DNA from: Xylaria sp. FL1777
Taxonomy: Eukaryota > Ascomycota > Sordariomycetes > Xylariales > Xylariaceae
Assembly: GCA_022578965.1 (NCBI GenBank)
Contig: MU400512.1
Location: 496,001 to 560,000, forward strand
Direction of reading: 5' to 3'
DNA length: 64,000 nt
Within the stretch, counting starts at the first letter, position 1; every line of letters starts with the position of its first letter. The translations under genes were made by a program, and so were the position numbers. Below, in pieces: positions 35,747 through 46,204 of this stretch. The notes beneath the pieces are model-generated. The model was not told the DNA's origin, ran no database searches, and worked only from the letters and a program-made list of their open reading frames with translations.

Positions 35747-35753
35747 TTTTTTT
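35747..35753 (+). terminator. RNA polymerase III terminator of tRNA-Lys
   Basis: A run of seven T begins 41 bases after the end of the mature tRNA sequence, fitting the oligo-T terminator of polymerase III genes. It is the first run longer than four T downstream of the tRNA. Confidence 0.75.
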
Positions 35754-36361
35754 CTGCCTCCTTCATCTTTTTTTTTCTCTCTCTTTTTCCTTGTTCTTTC
35801 TTTCTTCCTTCGTCCCTTCTCCCATATACATTATATGGGTGTTTTTTAGTTTAATTTTTCCGCTGCTTTGTTTCCTTGTGTTCTTAAAAGTTCTGATTAC
35901 TATTGTCTGAATAGGCTACGAGCTTGGTGGATGTGAGAAGGACGTTTTTGTCCCTGAGTGAATAAACAGGTCGGCTTGCCGGCAGTCAAGTAGGTCGGTA
36001 GGTAATATGTAGTAGATAGGTATGGCCCACTATTGCGGTAAATTAGTCCTAAGCTTCCCAAATATCTTTGTGTGCCTACCTACAGAATCAACTATAACCA
36101 ATCCCCTAAGGTAGATTTGACCATATCTCCTGACAGCAAATGATATTGATCTAACAGGCAGATATATTACCTAGGCTGCGGTAAAGGTGAGGGTTTTATT
36201 TAGTATAAACGCATCTTGGGGCTATTAACTCCCCTGAGTGTCCCTGGATGGTCGATAATTCCAAGAGTCACATATAGCCATCCTTAGCCGGTATCAATCT
36301 CCCAGATAATCTACTCTATTCAAGGTCTACAATGTATAAAATCACTTCGTACACGAATTTA
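35754..36361. other. Intergenic after tRNA-Lys
   Basis: A strongly CT-rich tract (about 35754-35860) is followed by AT-rich sequence up to the stop codon of the decarboxylase gene. Nothing coding is seen. Confidence 0.6.
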
Positions 36362-38275
36362 CTACGATGAAGAGATAGCCTCTTTCCCGACTTCATCAAG
36401 CGCCTTCATCAGACCTTCAATAGTAGTCTGCCGCGTCTGACAGTTCACCACGACCCTGAAGAAGCTGCCGTTCTCGCCGGGCGCATAGTCGACCATGAAC
36501 CCCCTGCTGACTAGATTCCGGGCCATCGTCTTCGTCCGTCGCGTGTTGGCCTCCGCGTTCGACTCCAACACCCCGCCGGGCGCGTGGTAGAAACAGACCT
36601 GTAGACAAGGTGGCGGATTGCTCGAAAGCAGCACGAAGTTATCCGCCTTCTCGACGAGGGATGCGAGTTGCGCCGCCATATCGAAGGCGTGGTCGACCTG
36701 CTCCTCGAAGCCGGCGGCGCCGTAGTAGATCCATGCCAGCGCGAGCTTCAGGCTGTCGCCGCGCCGGCCGCATTGGAGGGTTAAGTCTGCGAGATCCCAG
36801 TATTCTTTCTCTGCTGCCTCTTCGTCGTCGTCATCCCCGTGGAATAAATACCCAGCAGGCAACGTATTGGCGTGATGGAACACGGCCACGTCCCTCGTCA
36901 ACAGGAAGGAGCAGGTTATGGGGACGTTCATCATCTTGTGCGGGTTGACCGTGATCGTGTTCGCGCGCTCAATCCCCGCGATCTTGTGCCGCTGCGCGGC
37001 CGAGAAGGCAACAGGTCCGCCCCATGAGGCGTCGACGTGCATCCACAGCCCGAACTCGGCGCACACGTCCGCGATCTCGTGGAACGGGTCGAAGGATCCT
37101 AGGACCGTGGTCCCCGCCGTGGCGTTGACGTATAGTGGCGTCATGCCCTTCTCCTTGGCGGCTAGGACGGCGTCGTGAAGCGCCGCGGGGACCATGCGAC
37201 CCTCGCGGTCAACGGGCACGGTGATCACGTTCTGAGACCCTATGCCTGCCGTCGTGGCGGCCTTTTCTACGCTATAGTGCCCGTGCGCGCTCGTGAAGAG
37301 CGCGAAGACGAACCCGGCATTCCCCTGCGTCTTGGTCACGGGATATAAGCTGTTTCGCGCGATGATGAGCGATGTTAGATTCGAGGAACTCCCGCCTTGG
37401 CATGTCACGCCGCCCGCGCGCGGCCCCGTGAGCCCGAAGAGCGATGCCAGCGCGCGTGACGTGGTCTTTTCTATTACCGTGAGTGCTGGCGAGGTTTGGT
37501 AGATGTGAACCTGTTTAGGGGTCAGTATGGCACATAATGTGTCTAGGCTAGAATAAAATATGAATGAGATAGATGGGTGCCGTGGTATACACGGTTGAGC
37601 TAGACTTACATTTGTATTCAATACAGCCAGTAGCATCTCAGATATCACGCCGACCTACGGACACGAATCCAGTCAGCCCCTATCACAGATTCATAACGAG
37701 AAGACCAATTCGAGACGACGCTCTCTGCGTGGCGACTGACAGCATTCGTACTTGAGTACAGCTTATCGAGGAATCCCTGATCCCAAGTATTCACGCTGTA
37801 TCTCAAGACATCTTGAATTGTGTCTAACAAGCCATCTTTGCCTCTACCTCGGCCCTCGGGCAAAGAGAACTGCAGGCGCTTGACGAGGTCCTCGGGACGA
37901 TAAGCTTCCACGAGGACGTTTCGCGGCGACGGGCCTTCGCCGATGTGACCCTGGGCTCGGAGGGGAGCAGCCTCATCTGCGGCCCGCACGAATGGCACGA
38001 TGAGAGATCTCACGGCATTTACTAACTATAGATCCAACAGGTTAGAAAATGCGGACATGGTGTGCGTTGAGCGTGAAGCTCATGCTATTTAGGTATATAA
38101 TAACTTGTAAGTCTCAAGTGGGGCGCGGGTCCATGACCCCATCTATTCATCCATCCCATCCGGTTGTCGCAGTGAGGAGGGGTTTGCTAGAGCAGATCGG
38201 TCTACTCACATCTTCAACCTCGTCGGCTCTATTCAGCGGCAGCACGCCGTTTTCTCCAGATAGCAACGGAGGCAT
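36362..38275 (-). CDS. PLP-dependent group II amino-acid decarboxylase
   Basis: Four exons: 38275-38210, 38025-37741, 37654-37610 and 37510-36362. They give 514 residues and all joins are in phase 0. Exon 3 is only 45 nt and reads VGVISEMLLAVLNTN; with its neighbours it restores the conserved stretch LYSSTNA-VGVISEMLL...NTNVHIYQTSP. The PLP fold is complete. Substrate-side GGSSSN lies near 171-176, SAHGHYS near 206-212, and the PLP-stacking and Asp region HVDASWGG near 290-297. The Schiff-base lysine is Lys324 in VNPHKMM. This places it in the glutamate, cysteine-sulfinate, 2,4-diaminobutyrate or aromatic decarboxylase superfamily. The layout looks most like fungal cysteine-sulfinate/GAD-like enzymes, but the substrate cannot be read from sequence. 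It is likely cytosolic, with no targeting signal seen. The frame is open upstream of exon 2 only to a GTG, which is why an N-terminal exon is needed. Confidence 0.92.
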
Positions 38276-38973
38276 GGCTATCTCCGGTCATTAAATAATT
38301 GACAGACAATAAATCAATGGCGTCAATGTATGAAGTTATCGCTCACCGAGGTGACTTTAGGAAAATAGCATCTCATAAGTACACGAGGCGGCAGAATCTC
38401 CGCAACTGCCGAGACTTTACCGACGATTGCATCATTTTGGCTTGATTTTATATGGGGTGCGATTGTGTTTCATGGTCGCCTACAATAATGTTGTTGTTTC
38501 CTAGTCTTTAGATGGTATAATAAGCTACCTAGTCTTTGGTATCGATAATGTGGAGCGATTTTACTTGTAGATGGAAGGTATACCAGCTTGAACTGGAAAT
38601 TCATCTTTCCTTGACGAATGAAGACCACATTGAGAAGATCCCGAGGTGAATCTTTTTTTTTTGAACTCAGATCTTTCCCCCCTTTTCTTCCCTTTTTTGG
38701 TAAACCCTATTTTTCATCTAAGCGTCTCGTGCATGAGGCGCATCCCGTGGTATCGTCAGTCGTCTAATTGGTACATAAGTGGTGTTTCTAATGATTCGAC
38801 CTGCAGCCTTTGCCCAACCATTTGCATGTCGCATCATTGCCCATGACGCCCAAAGAGAGAAAGAAAAGAAGAAGCGGATTCGATAAAGGCATAATAGAAT
38901 ATGCTCTGCCCACCGATTCCTTTCCGCTCGCTCTTTTGCTCGTGTTCCTTGAGGGGTGTCAATGGGTAAAAGC
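38276..38973. other. Intergenic between two minus-strand genes
   Basis: Should hold the decarboxylase promoter and the VanZ-like gene 3' UTR. A T/C-rich tract lies at about 38650-38715. No gene is seen. Confidence 0.6.
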
Positions 38974-39778
38974 TTAATCAGCTCGTTTCTTGCCACTTGC
39001 GTTTGCGCCTTCGCTCCCATTCTGCTCGCCTGTCTGGATCTTGTCACTCGTGCCTATATCACCTTGGGGCTCGTCGTCCTCATCCCAATTATCTACGGCA
39101 TTTTCATCCCAGTTATCGACCTCTTCCTCCAGCGTGGTTGCGCGGCGATGCTCGGCATCGGTCCCTAGGACGCCTTCCTCTTGGCGGCCTAGTCCCTCAC
39201 CTAACTCTAAATCGCCCGATTCATCGCCTGGTACGGCACTGTAGCGGCGTTGTCGCTTACGCTCTAGCATCCTCTGGTGATACCACGAGCATAGAGCCAG
39301 ACCAGCCAAGCTTCCTACTATGTTGGCGATGATGTCATTGAGATCGAAATTGCGACCGTTAGGGAGAAAACCTTGCAGAAACTCGGAACCGACGCCGAGG
39401 GCGAGGGTGCATACGACGAGGGTTAGGTTGAGCGTGCGGCGGCGACTCGTGTCGATGACCCAGTAGAAGACGACAGTTAGGATGAAGAAGGTGAGCGCAT
39501 GAAGAACTTTGTCGTTAATGATGCTGTCGAGCTGGAGGGAGGACAGACCGGCGTAGCCTGCGATAAGGCAGAGCACGAAGAAGACGCCTAGGTGAGACAG
39601 GTTGTCAGCCCGTTGCTTATCATTCTGTAAGCCTGGTTGCTAGCTCGTGGGATGTCACGCCGCAAAACAGACGAGAGGAAGAAACGAGAAGAGAAGGGAT
39701 CAAGGTTAGCATGGAATGGAGGGGGTAAGATGAAAGAGCCAGGAGCTACGGACCTGCGAAAGGCAGCCGAATACGCAT
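38974..39778 (-). CDS. VanZ-like integral membrane protein
   Basis: Two exons, 39778-39754 and 39587-38974, giving 212 residues. Exon 1 is a 25-nt coding piece (MRIRLPFA plus one base) with a GTCCGT donor. The acceptor CCTAG joins in phase 1 to give LPFAGVFFVLCLIAGYAGLS. The first about 105 residues hold about four membrane segments: near 8-25, 42-60 (LHALTFFILTVVFYWVI), 65-80 (TLNLTLVVCTLALGVG) and 92-110. The VanZ hallmark GSEFLQGFLPNGRNFDLND lies between the third and fourth. The C-terminal about 100 residues are hydrophilic, acidic and Lys-rich at the end. VanZ proteins in bacteria are linked to teicoplanin resistance and lipoprotein export; the fungal role is unknown. Without exon 1 the frame lacks an ATG, which supports the spliced start. 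Confidence 0.85.
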
Positions 39779-41696
39779 ATTCACAGGTAATATTCGATCA
39801 GAAACGGGACAGGCGTCGAGGCTAGGAAGACATGATTCGGTAGACTGGCGGTATTGGGAATCGTTTAAGTGTGGCCGTGGGTCTGTGGAAGTCTCAATCA
39901 AAGATCGGATCTTTGTGGGTTATAGATAGCCAAGAAGGAAAGCTGTAAAGGTTATATAAGTAAGTGAGTATATGTAGGCAGGCAGAGAAAGCTGAGAGCG
40001 CTGGAGCTCACAAATGGGAAGCTTGTTGCTTGTTTCGGGGCCACGCGGCGGAAGCTAACCTTACTATAGAATAATGAAAGGTGGCCGGGCGGCCGTGGAA
40101 CGATGGGGGTGCTTGCTTCTGAACAGCTGCCTGGCTGCTACTACACCACGCCACTGTAGGTACCTACCAACAGCCATAAGTACAGACCCCGGAGTGCTCT
40201 ACCTACCTAGACACTGTGCAGCGAACCCGCAGACCTACCCATGCACCCCACCTAGTCCGATTAGGTAATCGACTATTTTAGGAAATGGAACACCTGCATC
40301 GGCTGGCAACATTTGAATCATTTCTAGAAAGATTGTTGAATACATAGGGGTCTATAAATATATATGAAGAGTCTAATGTCATTTCTTCATACCGTTGCTT
40401 TCAGAACTTAATTCATTCCGGAACCCCTTGTAAATACTTATCAACGTACCACGCCTTCGACAAATTGTAGTGATGAACTGAAATTACAGGAGAGTAATAA
40501 GTGAAAGAGACATTCACATATTCGAAAAGCCCGTACCTATGACAAGGCCAACTAGTTTGTTCGGTGAGCATACCTATGTCCTTAAAGGTTACCATCCTCT
40601 CCTACAATGGAGGAGAGATAAGGAAGAGGAGACCATTGGGCTAAAGGCAGGCAGGCCTTAAAAAATCGAGGATGTTCACAGAGCCTATGAATTTTACTAT
40701 ATATTTTCATTTATTTAACTTTTCTTTTAAAAAGGAAAAGTAAAGAGAGTTGTTTGTAGACTATCATACATACAACATCCTACCCATTAATAATCAATAA
40801 TCCCGGGAGAAAGATAACTCACGTGATCGTTCGTTACCTAGGCTGACTGCCATCTTAGGTAAGCATGGTCAGCGAAGCTCCTTTTGGATCTGCCTACTAG
40901 ATAAAAACATCTGAGAAACTGCCCAGGTGGTTTTCAACGTTTGAAATGCGCCAATGGGATAACATACATGGTAAATACCGTATACACATATATACCAGTA
41001 GGTACCTGTTTGACAGTTGAATCAACAAAATCTAATTAGTTTATTCGGCTGTGCACACCAGTATATACGCATTTTATCCTAGATAGAGAGGCGCCAAAGC
41101 TCGCAGGTATTGATGCTGAACTCTAAGTGAGTACCTAAGTAAGTAGGTAGCTGTGTTTACCTTACCTTACCTTACCTTACCTTACTAGGTAGGTAAGTAT
41201 GTAGAAGTAGGTGATGACAATAGGTAGGTACCTAATTGCTGCAGGTGCTAGTCTCGCTATACGGCCTACTGTAGGAGGGAGTCGTAGTGGAGTGGGAAGC
41301 CTAGCAGCCTAGCAGGCCTTCTGTAAACCCCGGACTGACCACCCTACCCAGCTCCCTGGAGGTAGTCCCGTTCGGTCATGGCACTCCGTCCCATAGGCAT
41401 TCAGAAGGGTGCACCATACGGGAGGCAGGGTATCCACTCCAAACCTCACTTCGTCTTCATACTATCGATCTACGCGCCTCGGCCTCGACTTCATTCCATC
41501 AAGACTCCCCCCATTCTTATCAATCTGCCATCCAAACTCCCGCTGCCATCTCCTTCGATGTCGCTCGTTCCCCTCCCGTGATTTTCGGCGTGCCCCCTGC
41601 CCTGCTGCCCCCCCGACGCGACCCTGCGTTTCCCACGCATGGCGCCCAGCAACTGCCAGCTGCCCTGTTTCTCCATCCGCTGCCGCGACGGCCATC
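39779..41696. promoter_or_regulatory. Divergent upstream region between VanZ-like and SPT7 genes
   Basis: 1.9 kb between two divergent starts. It contains a pentanucleotide TTACC array at 41157-41185, further TAGGTA motifs near 41190-41230, and a pyrimidine-rich, C-rich tract directly before the SPT7 ATG. The SPT7 frame is open upstream to 41409 but has no in-frame ATG before 41697, so that stretch is read as 5' UTR. No additional gene is seen. Confidence 0.6.
41157..41185. repeat. TTACC pentanucleotide microsatellite
   Basis: About six uninterrupted TTACC units, followed at once by TAGGTAGGTAAG-type sequence, about 510 bases upstream of the SPT7 start. Related CCTA/TAGG motifs recur across non-coding parts of this window, so it looks like a local expansion of a common genomic motif. 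Confidence 0.8.
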
Positions 41697-44600
41697 ATGT
41701 CTATCACGAACGGCCAGCCCGCCTGGCCGCCTCCTGCGCCGCATCTGCATGGCAGCGTGAATGGAACCAGGGGCTCTGATGATGCCCTGGTCCGGTCTCA
41801 CGATTCCGCTGACAATTCCGCGACTTCGATGCCTGAGGCATCAGATATCGAAGAAGAGCGCCAACGCGCGCGTTTTGCCGAGTTATATCGCCGATCCGAG
41901 TCGCGCATTTCCCTTCTTTTCGCCGATGACGGCTCCTACAACTACGATGCCATCAACTCCTTGCGTCGTCCTTCACATCTCGTCTCCCTGCCTCCTCCTG
42001 CCACCGATCATACCCCCATCGAAGAGCGCCCTGCAAAAAGGCTTAAGCGAGTCATCAACGAAGACGACTACGGCGATGACGATGACGACGATGACGACGA
42101 GAGCATCGAGGACAGTTCGCGCCCTGGTCCCATCAGTGTGTCGCCCCTTAAATCCAAGTCCGCATCCGCATCGAAAGGTCTCCTGTCGCCTTCCAAATCT
42201 GGGAGCTCCCCTGTGCCGTCCATTACATCCCCCGGCAAGCTCAGAGAAGAAATATCCCAAGTATCACAGTCACAGACACAAACGAACAACATTGAAGATG
42301 CGCGCAAGCAACTAGAAGAAGCTCGGAAGGACACAGAAGAAGCTGCAAAGCGCAGCTTCCACACCATCTTCTATACCCTCGAAACCGATCATACAGCTAT
42401 GCTTGAACAGCAACAGCTAGAAGAATCCGAGAAGGCTCTCCAGGCTGAGATGGATAAGAATAGTCACAGCCATACGAGCGGAAGTGCGCCTGGCGAGAAT
42501 CACGGTTCGCTTAGTAGCGCGAACCTGGGCGCATCCAGCCTTACCCTCAAGCACCTTATCGCGCGTATTGATATGAAACGCGATATGGTGCGCGCCTCTG
42601 ATGCCGAGTTGCGCTCCTTGATGAATGAAGTGCGCAAGAATAGGAGCAAATGGGCCAGCGAAGAAAACGTCAACCAAGAAGAACTCTATGAGGCGTTGGA
42701 GAAAGTACTGACGGAGCTGAAAGCCCACACTGAGTATTCCACGCCATTTCTGCAACGGGTCAACAAAAGGGACGCTCCTGACTATTATAACTGTGAGCAT
42801 ATTAATAAGGCGCTTTCAGAGAAATTTCACTAACTCCAGCACAAGTTATTAAGCACCCTATGGACCTCGGGACCATGACGAAGAAGTTGAAGTCATTAAA
42901 TTTCAAATCAAAGACGGAATTTGTCACTGATCTCAATCTTATATGGGACAACTGTCTGCGATACAATCAGGACATGAATCACCCGTTCAGAAGAATGGCG
43001 AACGGCATGCGAAAAGAAGCCGAGAAGCTCATTCCCCTAATCCCAGATCTGGTCATCCGACCTCGGGCTGAAGTCGAAGCAGAAGAACGACGTAAGCAGA
43101 ATGGTGGTGAGGATGATGGCGGTGACGATTCGGACGATGAGCCGATAATGTCGTCTCGCGGCCGCGTCGCCGGCGGAGCTAAAGGCACCAAATCGAGGAA
43201 AGCACCTAGTGACCAGAAAGAAGGAACACCGAATAATGATCAAAAACCGGTGCTGCAGCTGAACGGGTTGCTTGCCAAGGCAAACCGTGAGGGTTCCGAA
43301 CTTGACGGTAGTAACGGTTTCGGAACACCACCGGTAGGTGGTTCTATGACTCCCAGCGGCCTCAACGGACACTCAGGCATGGGGAGTAACGTTGATGCCA
43401 TGGACATAGATGGTCCATCAATAAACGGAATGGCACTGGGCCAAGCCTTGAGCGATGCGGCGCAACAAGTTTATGAAGATGAGGAGTACAAAATCTGGAA
43501 GCAGGTCACCAAGAAAGACCGCGCACTCATCACTAAGCAACGTTTTGAGCTCTTTAGTGGCAAAAGGCTTAATGTCGAAGAACCTGCGCTATTGAGAACC
43601 AAAGCAGGTATGCGCCGATATCTTCGCAGCCTGCAACAAGCAGATGCAAATGGTGTCATGGGCCATGCGCAAGGTGACGTTTCGGCAGAGGCCAGCAACG
43701 AAACCACAAAGGCGACGGAAACCTTGGCTGAGGGTATGGAGGAGGATGAAGAGAGGGTCATCCCAGACTACTACGAACCTCAGACTTTGGTACCGGACAT
43801 CCCACCCAAGCTACAGTGGATCGAGGATAGCGAGGGCCAAGTTATCAACCAACATGAAGAATTTCTTCGCACATTACCTCCCGGATACTTCACTGCTCCC
43901 AAGGGTCTTCTGTCTCAGAAGATAGATGCCAATCTCCGACAGATGCAAGAAACCAGGAAAGTTTGCTCCAAAATAGGGGTCATCAAACAGATGCAACTTC
44001 AGACACAGGCAAGTTATGGGTGACTCGCTTACCTCTAAAACTTTGAATTGCTGACTCTTCCAGGTGTACGCCAATCAATTCCCCAAGTACAATCCTGACC
44101 CCTTTTGCGAAGCTGATATTGAACCGCATGTGACGTGTGGTGATGACCTGGTGATGGCGCCGGAAGTTTGTCGTGCGGCGTTGCAGCGATCCGTTGCTAA
44201 GATATTCTACCATGCCGGCTTTGAGGAATACCAACCATCTGCACTGGATACCATTACCGACATTGCAGCTGATTATTTTGGCAAGATGGTACAAACATTT
44301 AAAACCTACACCGAATGTGAAAAGACAGACTCTATGTCGACCAACGACATTAGTAAATTTGTTCTTAAACCCCGGTACGGTAACGAGCAAGCCATACTTC
44401 ATACGCTTGCTGAAAACGGCTATACAATCGAAGCCTTAGAGAGCTATGCTAAGGATGAGGTGGATCGGCTGGGCAATAAGCTAAGCGGAATCCATGAGCG
44501 TATGAAGTCTCATCTTAGCGATCTGCTTCGCCCTGCTGTTACTGAAGGTGGAGGTGATGGGGCTGCCGCCTTTAACGACGGCAGCGAACAATTCGTCGGA

Positions 44601-45239
44601 GGTGATTTCGCGGAAGAGCTCGGTGAAGATTTCTTCGGCTTCAAAGAACTCGGTCTAGCGGGCGAGCTAGGTGGAGTTCTGTCTGTCCCTCTACATCTCC
44701 TCCAATCCAGAGTGAGAAACCAGTACCAGGCTCAAAACCAGGCACAAGGCCCAACCGATGCTGTTCTCTTTGAAGAGCTACCACCCCCTGAACCCGTCAC
44801 CAAAGAGAACATCCAAGAGCAACTCGGCCTAGTCAAGAACTTCTTCCTCGCGAAACTGCACGCTAATGGCGACCTACCGTTGGTGGAAGATAAAGATCTG
44901 CCCGTAAAGCAAAGACGACCTCAACCTCGACTTGGTGCCACGGGAAAGATCGTGTCACCACAAAAGCGACCGCCCAAGGAACAAAACGCTATTAACAAGA
45001 AAAAGAAAAAGCTAGAACAACAAGCCGCCGAAGCGAAAAAGGCTAAGATGGAAGCTGAGAAAGCTGCCGCATCAAAAAAGAATACCCTTCCCGCTAACGG
45101 ATCTACGTCCAAAGCCACATCTCTAGCTGGCCCGCCGCCTATGGAACGTATAGAAAGCATGCAAAGCCAGGGAAATAACAGCCAAACAGACAAAGACGAT
45201 ACAGGCATTCCTATGAGCCCCGAAAGTATCGAGCGCTAG
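41697..45239 (+). CDS. SPT7: SAGA complex bromodomain subunit Spt7
   Basis: Three exons: 41697-42792, 42846-44008 and 44064-45239, giving 1144 residues. The N-terminus is disordered with an acidic Asp run near 125-135. A bromodomain covers about residues 334-435: [32 protein letters not shown] and the acetyl-lysine Asn in [11 protein letters not shown] histone-fold (bromodomain-associated/TAF-type) lies at about 786-836, with motif [20 protein letters not shown]. The C-terminus is Lys/Ala-rich. Spt7 scaffolds SAGA, pairing through its histone fold with a TAF10-type partner. Intron 1 has two possible acceptors; CACAAG at 42845 gives YNFIKHPM, and an earlier CAG would add residues. Intron 2 starts with GCAAGT and is a GC-AG intron. 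The GT sites nearby would break the frame, whereas GC-AG gives [12 protein letters not shown], the expected family sequence. Confidence 0.95.
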
Positions 45240-46204
45240 CCTCTTTATCATTCTCTCCACGCATTTCTTGCCCGTGTCTTCAACTGCTATTGAATAGCAT
45301 CTTCGTCATTTCTACTGTCTTATCTTCATTCCAGTCTATACCCATTCGGTGGGAGTTTGTCTTAGAAAGGTGTGGAAGCTTTAGGTTGGTCGCTAGGCGT
45401 TTTGGCTCTACCCCCTTATTGCAAAGCATTGAGCCTCCTTTGGCGTGAAGGCATGCCCCAATCATAAGGGCTTATCATAAAAATCTCAACTTGACACCTC
45501 GCAAGCGTCGAGCTAGTCTTTGATCTCTTAGGTAACTTGCATATACTAGAGGAGGGGCAGGATGGACGATGACGAGGTATGGACGGAAGACAACGACCAT
45601 CGGATGTGTTGACGAAGGCGTTTAAAAATAGGGTCAACAACGCCATGTACATAGCCTTCTAATTGATGAAGCCGAGATCACGCCTTGCCTAGCAGATTTA
45701 TGGATACAGTTTTGTAGATTTGTTCTGTTATGGTAATTCATGACTTATTTACATAGCTTGCGCATTACTAAGAGACAAGTGCCCAGGTTTATATGATCCC
45801 TCACTGTAGGTACACGTGAACTGTCTTTAAGGACCTAGCTATTTATATCATTTTCATGTGGATATCCTTTTTGCTTTTTATAACTTAGATATTCTGCCTA
45901 TTTATATTGACACCACCCACCAATCATATAAAGGGGCATCTTTTTGCCCTTTTCCTGTGTGCTGATAGTTGCAGATCATTTCGCAGGCGCTCAAACGTCA
46001 GGCCTTACCATCATCTCAACCTAATGAGATGCATCCGTGACGCAAGCCCTTACCCTAGTCGCTACCTAGCACTTCCAAGTCGTGGTGTTCTACTTATATC
46101 TCTTGGTACAAGTGGTAACGCTATTCCTAGGTTATCCAAATACCACAACGCTGTTCCATGGTAAGGAGCTGAACCCTAAATTTCAAATACTCGTTCATTT
46201 CCCT
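45240..46204. other. Convergent intergenic region
   Basis: Lies between the ends of SPT7 (plus) and the transporter gene (minus). It contains the two 3' flanks and AT-rich sequence with no gene. Confidence 0.6.

Noticed and set aside
41409..41696. N-terminal extension of Spt7
   Set aside because: The frame is open but begins at a GTG and has no ATG before 41697. Its composition is C-rich untranslated leader.
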